In this document: positions 8,319 to 16,507 of the stretch, piece by piece
How the letters are laid out: the number at the start of each line of letters is the position of its first letter
Position numbering within the stretch: position 1 is the stretch's first letter
NCBI RefSeq assembly: GCF_007004095.1
Contig: NZ_VHJK01000001.1
Coordinates: 1,554,501 to 1,618,500 of the forward strand
Direction: 5' to 3'
Length of the DNA stretch: 64,000 nt
Origin: Erythrobacter insulae
GTDB taxonomy: Bacteria; Pseudomonadota; Alphaproteobacteria; Sphingomonadales; Sphingomonadaceae
Program-made: the position numbers and the translations under genes
Notes under the pieces: generated by a model
What the model was told of the DNA's origin: nothing
The model's database searches: none
The model's input: only the letters and a program-made list of their open reading frames with translations

Positions 8319-9311
8319 TCAGGAACAATCCCACCAAAAGATCACCTTCGAAAAATCCCGCGCAGCGAGATCTGCCGAACGGATCAGGAAATGCGCTTCG
8401 CCCACATCTCCCCATTGCAAATGATCATCCGATGTCAGCCGCAGGAGGACCGTATCATAATCATCCAAGCTGCCGGGCCCGCGAAAATCTGATTGTACAA
8501 AACAGGGATAGCCGCCTGCATGATGAACCAGAGAGCGCTTTTCCTCATTGGCTTCAATCAGATCGTCCCATCGTTCGAAACCGGGGCGTCGCAGATTGCC
8601 TTCGATCCGGGCGTCCAGCTCCCAAATGTTGGATGGCATGACATCCTCAATTGCCGCGCCTGCCAGCGCGACACCAGCTTGGCGGACTGTCTCATTCAAA
8701 AACGGAGTGATGCTTTCATCGGGCGGGCGCTGCGCGGTTTGTTGATGCCGATTACGCGGGGAACCTTCGGGGCGGTATAAAACTGCGACATCGCTCTTGA
8801 TGGGCTCATCCATCTCCATGCCCCATAGATCATCATCGTCCGGGATGAAGAATTGTAACGCGCCTGTGGTGGGGAAACCTTCCAGTTCAGGCAGTTGGTT
8901 GAAATCGAGTTGGGCGATGAACTCCATCGGATTGCCTTTGCGCGATTGAGGCCACGCCTGGCCCTCTTCCAACCAAACAGGGCCGCCAAGACGTGAACCA
9001 TCCGGTCCGGCTTGGCCATTCGCCTCGGGCGCGCTCCCTGCGGGATCAAGCCTGATCGCTGGCTTTGATTGGGCACCAAGCCATTGCGCGAACTCGGAAT
9101 GCTCGGTTTCGGAAATCGGCGGGCTGTCGGGATTTGCCGCTTCGAAAATTTCGCGCGATTGCCGTGCGCGCTCTTCCCATTCCGCCTTTTGCTGTTTGGA
9201 ATAGGCGCTGCCCGGTTTGTCGGAGCCTCCGATCAATTCACCAATTTTCTGTGCGCCAAAATACACTGCGACGATGAATATGCCGAAGAGAAGGATGCTG
9301 AGCCATTCCAT
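8319..9311 (-). CDS. Membrane-anchored DUF1963 (YwqG-like) protein
   Basis: A 330-residue protein with one N-terminal transmembrane helix (MEWLSILLFGIFIVAVYFG), a variable charged linker, then a YwqG/DUF1963-type domain. Characteristic pieces are FIAQLDFNQLPELEGFPTTG, LQFFIPDDDDLWG, GYPCFVQSD, and the terminal LLRLTSDDHLQWGDVGEAHF with an Asp/Trp/Gly pattern. The biochemical role of the family is not established to my knowledge. The membrane anchor is a less common addition. Packed between dapB (3 bases) and nth (4 bases). Confidence 0.78.
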   Translation of the reverse strand: MEWLSILLFGIFIVAVYFGAQKIGELIGGSDKPGSAYSKQQKAEWEERARQSREIFEAANPDSPPISETEHSEFAQWLGAQSKPAIRLDPAGSAPEANGQAGPDGSRLGGPVWLEEGQAWPQSRKGNPMEFIAQLDFNQLPELEGFPTTGALQFFIPDDDDLWGMEMDEPIKSDVAVLYRPEGSPRNRHQQTAQRPPDESITPFLNETVRQAGVALAGAAIEDVMPSNIWELDARIEGNLRRPGFERWDDLIEANEEKRSLVHHAGGYPCFVQSDFRGPGSLDDYDTVLLRLTSDDHLQWGDVGEAHFLIRSADLAARDFSKVIFWWDCS

Positions 9312-9314
9312 CGA

Positions 9315-10043
9315 TCAGAGATCCAGCACGTCTTCCATGGAATAGCGCCCTGCTGCTTTACCAAGCAGCCACTCGGCACCGCGCACTGCGCCGCGGGCAA
9401 AAATCATCCGGTTCTCCGCCGAATGGGACAGCGTGATGCGTTCTTCGAGCCCGGCAAAGATCACGCTGTGTTCACCCGCAACCGTGCCGCCGCGCAAGGT
9501 GGCAAAGCCGATCGCGCCCTCACGCCGTGCGCCGGTTTGGCCGTGCCGCCCGCTATCCATCGCATCGGACAGATCCACACCGCGCGCCTCAGCCGCTGCC
9601 TCTCCCAGCAATTTCGCGGTGCCCGAAGGCGCATCGACTTTCATCCGGTGGTGCATTTCCAGCACTTCGATATCCCAATCAGGGTCCAGTGCCGCGGCGG
9701 CTTCCTTTACAAGATGCGCGAGCAGCGTGACGCCCAGCGATGTGTTGCCTGTCTGCAGAACGGGGATCGCCTTTGATGCCTCGGCAAGCAAAACGAAGTG
9801 CTCCTCTTCCAGCCCGGTTGTCCCGATCAGGATCGGAATGCCCGCAGCTTTTGCGGCCTCCAGATTGGTTTTGAGCGCGGCGGGTGATGAAAAATCAACC
9901 ACCACATCGCATTGATCCAGCAACGGCTTCGGGTCGCCGCCCATATCCACACCGACTCGGAAATCGTGTCCTTTTTCCTCGATCGCGGCGGCAATCGCCT
10001 GACCCATCCGTCCTTTGTGTCCAATAATGCCAAATTGCGCCAT
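9315..10043 (-). CDS. dapB: 4-hydroxy-tetrahydrodipicolinate reductase
   Basis: NAD(P)H-dependent reductase of the diaminopimelate/lysine pathway. The N-terminal Rossmann fold has GHKGRMGQAI; VDFSSPAAL and IGTTGL line the nucleotide pocket; EMHHRMKVDAPSGTA carries the catalytic His and Lys and the substrate-binding loop. I chose the ATG at 10043 (MAQFGIIGHKG, 242 residues) over a GTG four codons upstream. It is divergent from the sirtuin gene with under 40 bases between starts. Confidence 0.94.
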   Translation of the reverse strand: MAQFGIIGHKGRMGQAIAAAIEEKGHDFRVGVDMGGDPKPLLDQCDVVVDFSSPAALKTNLEAAKAAGIPILIGTTGLEEEHFVLLAEASKAIPVLQTGNTSLGVTLLAHLVKEAAAALDPDWDIEVLEMHHRMKVDAPSGTAKLLGEAAAEARGVDLSDAMDSGRHGQTGARREGAIGFATLRGGTVAGEHSVIFAGLEERITLSHSAENRMIFARGAVRGAEWLLGKAAGRYSMEDVLDL

Positions 10044-10079
10044 TGATCCTGTCACCCTTACCGTGTTTCAAGCACACCC

Positions 10080-10796
10080 ATGGCAGAGATAAACCGCATC
10101 GTCATCCTCACAGGCGCAGGCATTTCCGCAGAAAGCGGGATCGATACATTCCGCTCCGAAGGCGGCTTGTGGGAACAGCACCGTATAGAAGATGTCGCCA
10201 CGCCCGAAGGGTTCGCCCGCGACCCAGACCTTGTGTTGGGCTTTTATGACATGCGGCGTGCGGCGCTGAGCAAAGCAGAGCCTAATGATGCGCACCGCGC
10301 GCTGGCGCGATTGGAAAGGGAATTTCCAGGCGAGCTTTTGCTGGTTACGCAGAATGTCGATGATCTGCATGAACGTGGCGGATCGCGCGATGTGCTGCAC
10401 ATGCATGGTGAGCTTAAAAGTGCATTATGCGCCTCGTGCGAGATACGAAGCGCGTGGGATGCGCCAATGTCGGCCACCGGTGGCCAGCGCCCGCAATGCC
10501 CGGTTTGCCAGGCCCCGACCCTGCGCCCCGATGTCGTGTGGTTTGGCGAAATGCCATATCAGATGGACCGGATCTACGCCGCGCTGGGTGCAGCGGACCT
10601 GTTCGTCAGCATCGGCACCAGCGGCGGTGTGTATCCGGCCGCCGGGTTTGTACAGGAGGCGCGGCAGAGCGGCGCACGCACGCTTGAGCTGAACCTTGAG
10701 CCGAGCGAAGGCACGCATTTTTTTCACGAGGCGCGCCATGGGCCAGCAGGGCAATTGGTGCCGCGCTGGGTTGACGAGGTGCTTGATTGGAATTGA
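10080..10796 (+). CDS. cobB: NAD-dependent protein deacylase (sirtuin, CobB-type)
   Basis: Class III Sir2 deacylase that removes acyl groups from lysines using NAD+. Motifs in order: GAGISAESGIDTFR for NAD binding, TQNVDDLHERGG, the catalytic His in MHGELK, a Zn module with CASC and CPVC pairs, then RPDVVWFGEMP and IGTSGGVYPAAGF. At 238 residues it has the short bacterial form. A second deacetylase of the unrelated Zn-dependent class lies at 49952-50839. Confidence 0.94.
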   Translation: MAEINRIVILTGAGISAESGIDTFRSEGGLWEQHRIEDVATPEGFARDPDLVLGFYDMRRAALSKAEPNDAHRALARLEREFPGELLLVTQNVDDLHERGGSRDVLHMHGELKSALCASCEIRSAWDAPMSATGGQRPQCPVCQAPTLRPDVVWFGEMPYQMDRIYAALGAADLFVSIGTSGGVYPAAGFVQEARQSGARTLELNLEPSEGTHFFHEARHGPAGQLVPRWVDEVLDWN

Positions 10797-10850
10797 AGCC
10801 GCAACTGTTTTGATCAGGGAACCTGCGACGCGTTATAGGCTCAACCGCGC

Positions 10851-11504
10851 CTATTCTGCGAGGCATCGCTGGCACAATTCGGATGGGAAACGTCCGGTGC
10901 AAGCCTTGATAATTTCTTCACGTGGCAGCTTACCTTTTGCGCCCCGATAGGCGTTGCAAGCCTCCGGTCCAATCGCTTCGATCACAGGAAGTTGGACCGC
11001 CACTACACCATCCTGAACCGATGTCAGGCGCGTCCCATCCTGATCGGCGCGCAGTTCAATCGCGTCTTCTCCATCCCATAAACGCAGGTTCGCTCCGCTT
11101 TGTGGTCCGGCAGCGAACAGGGCGACCTGCCCTTTGCGTGTGTCGAGTGTAAGGCCGATATTCCCAGACGGCTCAAAGGTTACATAGCCGCCTCTTTCCT
11201 GCCCTGTGCCATCGTAAAGCATGAGCCCAGAGACTTTTTCGCCGCCGCGCCCAACGGTTTTGCCGTCTATGATCGCATCGGGCAGATCGCTTCCCAAACG
11301 CGCGCGAACTGTCCCTGTGGCATCGACTATTTCGAGCGTGCGAAGTTGCAGAACGTCGATTTTTCCCGCCGCTTTCGCCGGTGATGCAGGGCTAATGTGC
11401 CAAATTGCCAAAGCCACTGCGATCAATGCGAACACAATCGCTATTCTTGATAGAAACCGGTTTTTGCGCTCGATAGCCTCAAGCCTGCTGTCAAAATCAA
11501 CCAT
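10851..11504 (-). CDS. Hypothetical membrane-anchored protein
   Basis: A 217-residue protein with a charged N-terminus (MVDFDSRLEAIERKNRFLSR), one transmembrane helix (IAIVFALIAVALAIWHI) and a periplasmic region rich in short beta-repeats such as LQLRTLEIVDATGTVRARLG and YVTFEPSGNIGLTL. Four cysteines lie in the tail (CNAY, ACTG and CQRC). I do not recognise a family. It converges on the sirtuin gene. No operon partner is evident. Confidence 0.55.
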   Translation of the reverse strand: MVDFDSRLEAIERKNRFLSRIAIVFALIAVALAIWHISPASPAKAAGKIDVLQLRTLEIVDATGTVRARLGSDLPDAIIDGKTVGRGGEKVSGLMLYDGTGQERGGYVTFEPSGNIGLTLDTRKGQVALFAAGPQSGANLRLWDGEDAIELRADQDGTRLTSVQDGVVAVQLPVIEAIGPEACNAYRGAKGKLPREEIIKACTGRFPSELCQRCLAE

Positions 11505-11577
11505 CTTTTGCCTCCCGCTTGCCAGCCTAACATGACGGATACACTCGGCAACAATCGCCGGACTCAGCCGGGCAGCT

Positions 11578-11985
11578 TTAACTGTCGGGAAAACTCATCA
11601 ACCAAATGGCCGCGATAAGCGCGGCGCTGGCCAACCCCATAAACCCTGCAATAAGCCGCATATTCATCCGCTTGATCGGTTCTGCCTTATGCGCATCAAG
11701 CCGTGTTTGAACCGCGCAGCCTTTGTCCTGCGCAGCCCAGAAAATGAAGATGCCGATGGCCATAAAAAGTGTGGCAATCGCTTTGGGCACCCATGCCGGT
11801 TTCAGAGTGCCAAACAGCGCGTTGAAACCAAGCCCGATGCCAACCGCCGCAAGACCGGTCCGCATCCATCCGGCAAAGGTTCGCTCATTGGCCATCATGG
11901 TCCGATCTTCGGCCCAATCGGTGCGGTCCTTGGCCAGATCGGTCCGATCTTCGGCGAGGTCATTGGAATCCTTAGTATCGCTCAT
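11578..11985 (-). CDS. DUF202/YidH-type membrane protein with repeated EDRT N-terminus
   Basis: A 135-residue protein from the ATG at 11985, which overlaps the ThiF stop by 4 bases (ATGA). The C-terminal two thirds is the DUF202 domain: NERTFAGWMRTGLAAVGIG, then two further helices. Ahead of it is a charged seven-residue repeat (LAEDRTD, LAKDRTD, WAEDRTM), likely a helical cytoplasmic extension. The role of DUF202 proteins is unknown. Longer upstream starts overlap thiF and are rejected. Confidence 0.8.
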   Translation of the reverse strand: MSDTKDSNDLAEDRTDLAKDRTDWAEDRTMMANERTFAGWMRTGLAAVGIGLGFNALFGTLKPAWVPKAIATLFMAIGIFIFWAAQDKGCAVQTRLDAHKAEPIKRMNMRLIAGFMGLASAALIAAIWLMSFPDS

Positions 11986-12755
11986 TCGATCACTCCGCAT
12001 CCTTTGCAGGCTGGATCCTTGGCGATGTTCAGCGTGCGCATTCCGGGCTTCATGCCGTCCAGAATATGCAGTTTCCCCCAGCCCGGTTGGCCGAAGGTGC
12101 TGATCCCCTGGAGCAGAACTCTGATCGCTTGCATTGCGGCAAAGCTGCCGGTCCATCCTGCCATCGCGCCCAACATGCCATCATCGGCGCAGGTGTCGCA
12201 GTCCTCAGCATCGAACGCATCGCCCACAAAACAGCGGTAGCAGGGATATTCGGCGAGGTGTCCGGCAAACGCACCAACCTGACCCTGAAAGCGACCTACG
12301 GCGGCAGAGAGGACCGGCGTACGTTCAGCGACGCAGGCATCGGATACGGCAAGGCGGGTCGCGAAATTGTCCGTTCCATCGAGCACCAGATCCGCGCCTT
12401 CGATCAAGCGGCCTGCGTTTTCAGAGGTGATCCGCGAATCGGATATATCGACGTTCAAGGCTTCATCAAAATTGGCGAGCCAGCGGCGCGCGCTTGTCGC
12501 TTTCCCGTGGCCGACATCGCGCGATGTAAATATCGTCTGGCGCTGCAGATTGCTGACATCGACTGTGTCGTCATCGACCAGCGTGAAGCGCCCGATCCCG
12601 CTTGCTGCAAGGTATTGCAAAGCGGGGGATCCAATCCCGCCAAGCCCGATAATGGCGATATGCTTTCCTGCCAGCGCAACCTGACCCGCGCCGCCGATTT
12701 CCGGCAGCACGATGTGGCGGGCAAAGCGATCAAGACGGGCCGGCCCTAAACTCAT
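11982..12755 (-). CDS. ThiF/MoeB/HesA family adenylyltransferase
   Basis: E1-like enzyme that adenylates the C-terminal glycine of a ubiquitin-fold sulfur carrier (ThiS or MoaD). Seen: GLGGIGSPALQYLAASGIG (ATP loop), DDDTVDVSNLQRQ, VLDGTDNFATR, and CxxC pairs (CYRC, CDTC, and CKGC near the C-terminus) that fit the structural Zn site. No rhodanese domain is attached, so it resembles ThiF or a short MoeB; sequence alone does not decide. It overlaps both neighbours by 4 bases: the DUF983 gene before it and the DUF202 gene after it. Confidence 0.9.
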   Translation of the reverse strand: MSLGPARLDRFARHIVLPEIGGAGQVALAGKHIAIIGLGGIGSPALQYLAASGIGRFTLVDDDTVDVSNLQRQTIFTSRDVGHGKATSARRWLANFDEALNVDISDSRITSENAGRLIEGADLVLDGTDNFATRLAVSDACVAERTPVLSAAVGRFQGQVGAFAGHLAEYPCYRCFVGDAFDAEDCDTCADDGMLGAMAGWTGSFAAMQAIRVLLQGISTFGQPGWGKLHILDGMKPGMRTLNIAKDPACKGCGVIE

Positions 12756-13186
12756 GCAATATCCTCTTCGCTTGCGATATCCTCACGCCGCTCTTGCCGG
12801 AATCCGCCAACGCCGAACCACCATAATATCGCAATCACGGCCCCTTTTGAGGGTTGGAGCAGGGCGATGCACATAATGAGCGCGACCGGCAGGATAATCG
12901 CCAGCGTCAGCCATGGCGACATCCCAAAACGGCCAATCATTGCAATGACCACCGGGGCCAGAACATGTCCGCTTACAAATATGCCGATATAGGCGGGGAA
13001 ATCGTCCGCTTGCTGGATCGACCAATCTTGCTGGCAATGTCCGCATGTATCGACCGGTTTCAGCCATTTGCGAAACAGCACCGCTTCGCCGCAACGCGGG
13101 CATTGGCCCAATGCACCGCGCAAGCCCGCTGCTGGCAGGCTCGCGGGTAGATCAATCGCAGCTATCGGGGGCTGTGCATTAGCCAT
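12752..13186 (-). CDS. DUF983 zinc-ribbon membrane protein
   Basis: About 144 residues from the ATG at 13186 (MANAQPPIAAIDL). A zinc ribbon of two CxxC pairs (CPRC and CGHC, 15 residues between them) precedes two transmembrane helices (FVSGHVLAPVVIAMIG and LTLAIILPVALIMCIALL). This is the usual DUF983 architecture, common in alphaproteobacteria; its function is unknown. Its stop overlaps the ThiF start by 4 bases. Confidence 0.85.
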   Translation of the reverse strand: MANAQPPIAAIDLPASLPAAGLRGALGQCPRCGEAVLFRKWLKPVDTCGHCQQDWSIQQADDFPAYIGIFVSGHVLAPVVIAMIGRFGMSPWLTLAIILPVALIMCIALLQPSKGAVIAILWWFGVGGFRQERREDIASEEDIA

Positions 13187-13216
13187 GGAGAAGCTGTTGG
13201 CATCATGTGTACAAGC

Positions 13217-13248
13217 TGTCGACAGGGCTGTTGATGGCCCTGTCGACA
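13217..13248. repeat. 12-bp perfect inverted repeat downstream of dnaA
   Basis: Arms TGTCGACAGGGC (13217-13228) and GCCCTGTCGACA (13237-13248) flank an 8-base loop, lying between dnaA (ends 13283) and the DUF983 gene. It could terminate or protect the dnaA transcript, though no T-run follows on the minus strand. Just right of it is CTTGTGGATGA, one base off a reversed DnaA box. Confidence 0.7.
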
Positions 13249-13282
13249 AAAGGTTGCGCAACTTGTGGATGATGCGTGGAGA

Positions 13283-14755
13283 TTAACTCTCCAATTGACG
13301 CAAAAGGCTCCGTACATCGCCGTCCATATCTGCGTCACGTTCACGCAGATCTTCGATCAGGCGTACGGCGTGGATAACCGTCGAATGGTCGCGTCCGCCA
13401 AATTTGCGGCCAATCTCTGGATAAGAGCGCGGCGTCAGCACTTTGGACAGATACATCGCGACCTGACGCGGGCGCACGACGGCGCGGGCGCGCCGCTTTG
13501 ACGACATTTCACTGCGATCGATCCGGTAGAACTGGCAGACCGTGCGCTGAATTTCGTCAATCGTAATCCGGCGGCGATTGGCGGACAGAATATCCGTCAG
13601 CTGTTCCTGCGCGAGGTTGAGCGAAACTTCCTGACCGGTCAGCTGCGCATACGCGATCAGTTTGTTCAGACCGCCAACCAGTTCGCGGATATTGCGCGTA
13701 ATGGTCCGGGCGAGGAATTCGATCACGTCTTCTGGCACCGAAAGCGGCGCAAAGCGCGACAGTTTCGATTCAAGAATTTTCTTGCGCAGCTCGATATCGG
13801 CGGCCTGAATATCGGCGACCAGACCCATCGAAAGGCGGCTGAGCAGGCGCGGTTCGACCCCGTCGAGCGCCTGCGGAGCGCGGTCGGCGGCAAAGACCAG
13901 ACGTTTGCCTTCGGCCAGCAGCGCGTCGATCGTATACAGCAGCTCTTCCTGAGCCGAGGCTTTGCCGATGATGAACTGGATGTCATCCACCAGCAGCAGA
14001 TCGAAACTGCGCAGGCGTGCTTTGAATTCGATCATCTGGTTGGCTTTGAGCGCTTGCACAAATTCGACCATGAACCGTTCGGCCGAGCAATAAAAAATGC
14101 GAGCCCGCGGGTGTGCCTGAAGGAAGGCGTGGCCAATCGCGTGCAACAAGTGTGTTTTGCCCTGGCCAGTCGCGCCTTTTAGGTAAAGCGGCGAAAATTG
14201 CGGCTGTTCGGTCGCGGCCATGCGCTGCGCGGCGTTGCAGGCAAGCACATTGGCTTCACCCGTTACAAAAGCCGCAAACGTCAGCGACGGGTCAAGACCG
14301 ACCGAGCTGGTAAAACCTGCTTCGCCGATTGTTCCGGCTGCAACCGCAATGGCGCTCGCTCCGTCATTGGCGGGGCGGCGGCCATCGTCCAGCCGCAGCT
14401 CTGGAAGCTGCCGGCGGCCCGGATGCACCTGAATGTTAACGCTGCGAACTTCGCTGCGCGCGATTTTCCATGCAAGCTGAAGGCGGTCGTGAAAACGGTC
14501 TTTGACCCAGGTCGCCGAAAATTCGGTGGGCAGGAAAAGGTCGAGTGTGCCGTTCTCTTTGTTGATCCCACCGACCTGTATCGGCTTGATCCATTGGCTA
14601 TGAAGTTGATGACCGAGATCTTTGCGAAGACCCTGGCTGATGTCGGACCAGTCCGCGGCGAGATTTACTGCTTCTGAATCTTCCATCAGGTCATCGTCCG
14701 CTTTCCGACGCGTTGGCCGCGCCTTATCAAAATTATGCACGTATTCGGTCCCCAC
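13283..14755 (-). CDS. dnaA: Chromosomal replication initiator protein DnaA
   Basis: AAA+ initiator that melts oriC. Domain I helices begin near residue 30 (DWSDISQGLRKDLG); Walker A is GATGQGKTHLL, Walker B LLLVDDIQFI, sensor region ADRAPQALDGVEPRLLSRL, and the C-terminal DNA-binding signature is SYPEIGRKFGGRDHSTVIHAV. Start choice: the GTG at 14755 has a good GGAGG about 10 bases upstream; an internal ATG at 14686 (MEDSEAVN) is an alternative. The AAA+ and domain IV lengths are normal. rpsT lies upstream on the same strand. Confidence 0.95.
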   Translation of the reverse strand: MGTEYVHNFDKARPTRRKADDDLMEDSEAVNLAADWSDISQGLRKDLGHQLHSQWIKPIQVGGINKENGTLDLFLPTEFSATWVKDRFHDRLQLAWKIARSEVRSVNIQVHPGRRQLPELRLDDGRRPANDGASAIAVAAGTIGEAGFTSSVGLDPSLTFAAFVTGEANVLACNAAQRMAATEQPQFSPLYLKGATGQGKTHLLHAIGHAFLQAHPRARIFYCSAERFMVEFVQALKANQMIEFKARLRSFDLLLVDDIQFIIGKASAQEELLYTIDALLAEGKRLVFAADRAPQALDGVEPRLLSRLSMGLVADIQAADIELRKKILESKLSRFAPLSVPEDVIEFLARTITRNIRELVGGLNKLIAYAQLTGQEVSLNLAQEQLTDILSANRRRITIDEIQRTVCQFYRIDRSEMSSKRRARAVVRPRQVAMYLSKVLTPRSYPEIGRKFGGRDHSTVIHAVRLIEDLRERDADMDGDVRSLLRQLES

Positions 14756-15100
14756 AACTTTCCCGCCTCCGAAATCGCTTTCAGAGTGAAATTTTCTTGT
14801 TCGATAGGAAAAAGCATCCTCTGCCCAAAGACGTGAGTCTTCAGGGGCCCCCTATCGTTCAGCTTGTTAAAACTCAGGCTGTCCCGCCCCGAGTGAGGCC
14901 TGAATTAAGAGGCTTGCGGGCTTTTGTGCAAGCGAGGAATTGTCAAAAACCTGAAATAATCCAGTTGACTCGGTCCTATGCCGCAGGCTTGCGTTCAAGT
15001 GCCTGTTTTAACACATTTTTCACTATATAGGGCTTGCGAATCGCGAGGAAACCTAGGCTTTTCAATAAAATGGCCCAGCGCATCCCGGCTCTCAATTTGT
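14756..15100. other. dnaA leader/upstream region without a gene
   Basis: About 345 bases between the dnaA start and the rpsT terminator, presumably holding the dnaA promoter and a 5' leader. A small hairpin AAGAC-gtga-GTCTT sits at 14828-14841. I looked for clustered DnaA boxes near TTATCCACA and an AT-rich unwinding element and found no convincing set, so I do not call an origin. No coding region or RNA gene is recognised. Confidence 0.6.
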
Positions 15101-15105
15101 AAAAT

Positions 15106-15137
15106 CAAAAAGGGCCGCTCCGTTAAGGAGCAGCCCT
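15106..15137 (-). terminator. Rho-independent terminator of rpsT
   Basis: On the minus strand an 11-bp stem with one G-U pair (plus-strand arms 15111-15121 and 15127-15137, 5-base loop) is followed by five T's, about 60 bases after the rpsT stop. It should separate rpsT from dnaA transcription. Confidence 0.9.
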
Positions 15138-15197
15138 AAGTGATTTTCATTTGTAGAAACGCGTCAGGAATGGCCGAATCGGCCATTGCGAAGCGAA

Positions 15198-15458
15198 TCA
15201 GAGTGCAGCGACGCGCTTCGACAGGCGCGACATTTTACGCGCGACGGTGTTCTTGTGCATGACACCGCGAGCGACACCGCGTGCCATTTCAGGCTGCGCT
15301 GCTTTCAATGCAGCAGCTGCGGCGTCTTTGTCGCCAGCTTCGCAGGCGCTCTCGACCTTCTTAACATGGCTGCGGATGCGGCTCATGCGGGCGGTGTTGA
15401 CTTCGGTCCGACGTTCGTTGCGACGGATACGCTTACGGGCTTGCGGCGTGTTGGCCAT
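15198..15458 (-). CDS. rpsT: 30S ribosomal protein S20
   Basis: Small basic primary-binding protein of 16S rRNA. From the ATG at 15458 it is 86 residues ([17 protein letters not shown] to SKRVAAL), the usual length, with the S20 helical-bundle composition. A longer upstream start at 15494 is not needed. It is flanked by its own promoter (15558-15586) and terminator, so it is a monocistronic unit, with dnaA downstream. Confidence 0.96.
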   Translation of the reverse strand: MANTPQARKRIRRNERRTEVNTARMSRIRSHVKKVESACEAGDKDAAAAALKAAQPEMARGVARGVMHKNTVARKMSRLSKRVAAL

Positions 15459-15557
15459 AGGTTGTTTCTGTCTCGCGTTTTTAAGAGGCCGCAATGCGCG
15501 ACCGAATCAAATCTGTGGTGTGTTCGAAAAACGGCGTTTTACAGCCGGAAAGCGGCG

Positions 15558-15586
15558 CACATAAGGCTAAGCAGCCGAATCGTCAA
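15558..15586 (-). promoter_or_regulatory. Sigma70-type promoter for rpsT
   Basis: On the minus strand TTGACG (15586-15581), a 17-base spacer and TATGTG (15563-15558). It lies in the gap between mutM and rpsT and points at rpsT, about 100 bases before the start codon. The -35 matches the housekeeping consensus at five of six positions. Confidence 0.65.
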
Positions 15587-15594
15587 GAATTCCC

Positions 15595-16410
15595 TCACTT
15601 CTGACACTTCGCGCAGTACCATGTGCTGCGTCCGCCTTGCGCAATCCGGCTGATAACGCCGCCATCCATATTGCGGCACGGCTCGTCCGTGCGGCCATAA
15701 ACATCAAAGCGGGTGGCAAAATATCCCAATTCGCCGTCTGGCTGCGCGTAATCGCGCAAGGACGAGCCGCCGTCTTTGATCGACGTTTCCAGCACGTCTT
15801 TGATCGCAGGAACCAGACGCGCAAGCTGCGGCTTGGTCACTTTACCGCCGGCTTTGCGCGGATTGATACCGGCCCGCCACAGCGCTTCGCATACGTATAT
15901 ATTGCCGAGGCCCGCCACGATGCGTTGATCCAGCAAGCACAATTTGATGCTTTGCGTCTTGCCTTTCAGCGCGGTTTTCAAATGATCTGGCGTCAGGCCC
16001 GGGCCAAGCGGCTCCGGACCAAGAGCGGCGAATTGCGGCCATTGATCCAGCGCATCATCACCAATCAGATCGACTGATCCAAACCGGCGCGGATCGCACA
16101 GCGCAAATTGGTGGTCTTTGGTTGCAAGCACGAGATGGTCGTGTTTGTCCGGTTCATCGGGATCAATTCGCCAGCGACCGCTCATGCCAAGATGGAAAAT
16201 CATCGCCGATCCGCGATCAAGATGAAGCAGCCCGTATTTTGCACGCCGGCTGAGGCTGGTAACAATTGCGCCGGTCATCACCTGAACCAGATCGGGCGGA
16301 AAAGGGCGGCGCAGATTGGGGCGGTTCAACTGGACACGGGTTATCCGCTCTCCGTTGAGGAACCGGGCAAGGCCGCGCACTGTGGTTTCGACTTCGGGTA
16401 GCTCAGGCAT
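15595..16410 (-). CDS. mutM: Formamidopyrimidine-DNA glycosylase, with one zinc-finger Cys replaced by Met
   Basis: Removes 8-oxoguanine and Fapy lesions and cleaves the abasic strand. The catalytic N-terminus MPELPEVETTVRGL is intact (Pro2 nucleophile, Glu3), as is the central helix-two-turn-helix with GLGNIYVCEALWRAGI. The C-terminal zinc finger normally has CxxC then CxxC; here the first pair reads Cys245-Arg-Asn-Met248 and the second is Cys266-Ala-Lys-Cys269. One Zn ligand is therefore missing, and the codon is an unambiguous ATG in the given sequence. Length 271 is normal. Confidence 0.95.
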   Translation of the reverse strand: MPELPEVETTVRGLARFLNGERITRVQLNRPNLRRPFPPDLVQVMTGAIVTSLSRRAKYGLLHLDRGSAMIFHLGMSGRWRIDPDEPDKHDHLVLATKDHQFALCDPRRFGSVDLIGDDALDQWPQFAALGPEPLGPGLTPDHLKTALKGKTQSIKLCLLDQRIVAGLGNIYVCEALWRAGINPRKAGGKVTKPQLARLVPAIKDVLETSIKDGGSSLRDYAQPDGELGYFATRFDVYGRTDEPCRNMDGGVISRIAQGGRSTWYCAKCQK

Positions 16411-16507
16411 TGATATGGGCTCGCGGGCGGCTCTCTATTTGGATATACGTATCGCTGACCCTCTAACACCCTTTGCGCGGCGCACAATTCCATCTAGGGC
16501 ACATTGC

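Noticed and set aside
14756..15197. Possible replication origin beside dnaA
   Set aside because: No cluster of DnaA boxes or AT-rich unwinding element seen; in many alphaproteobacteria oriC is elsewhere, near hemE.
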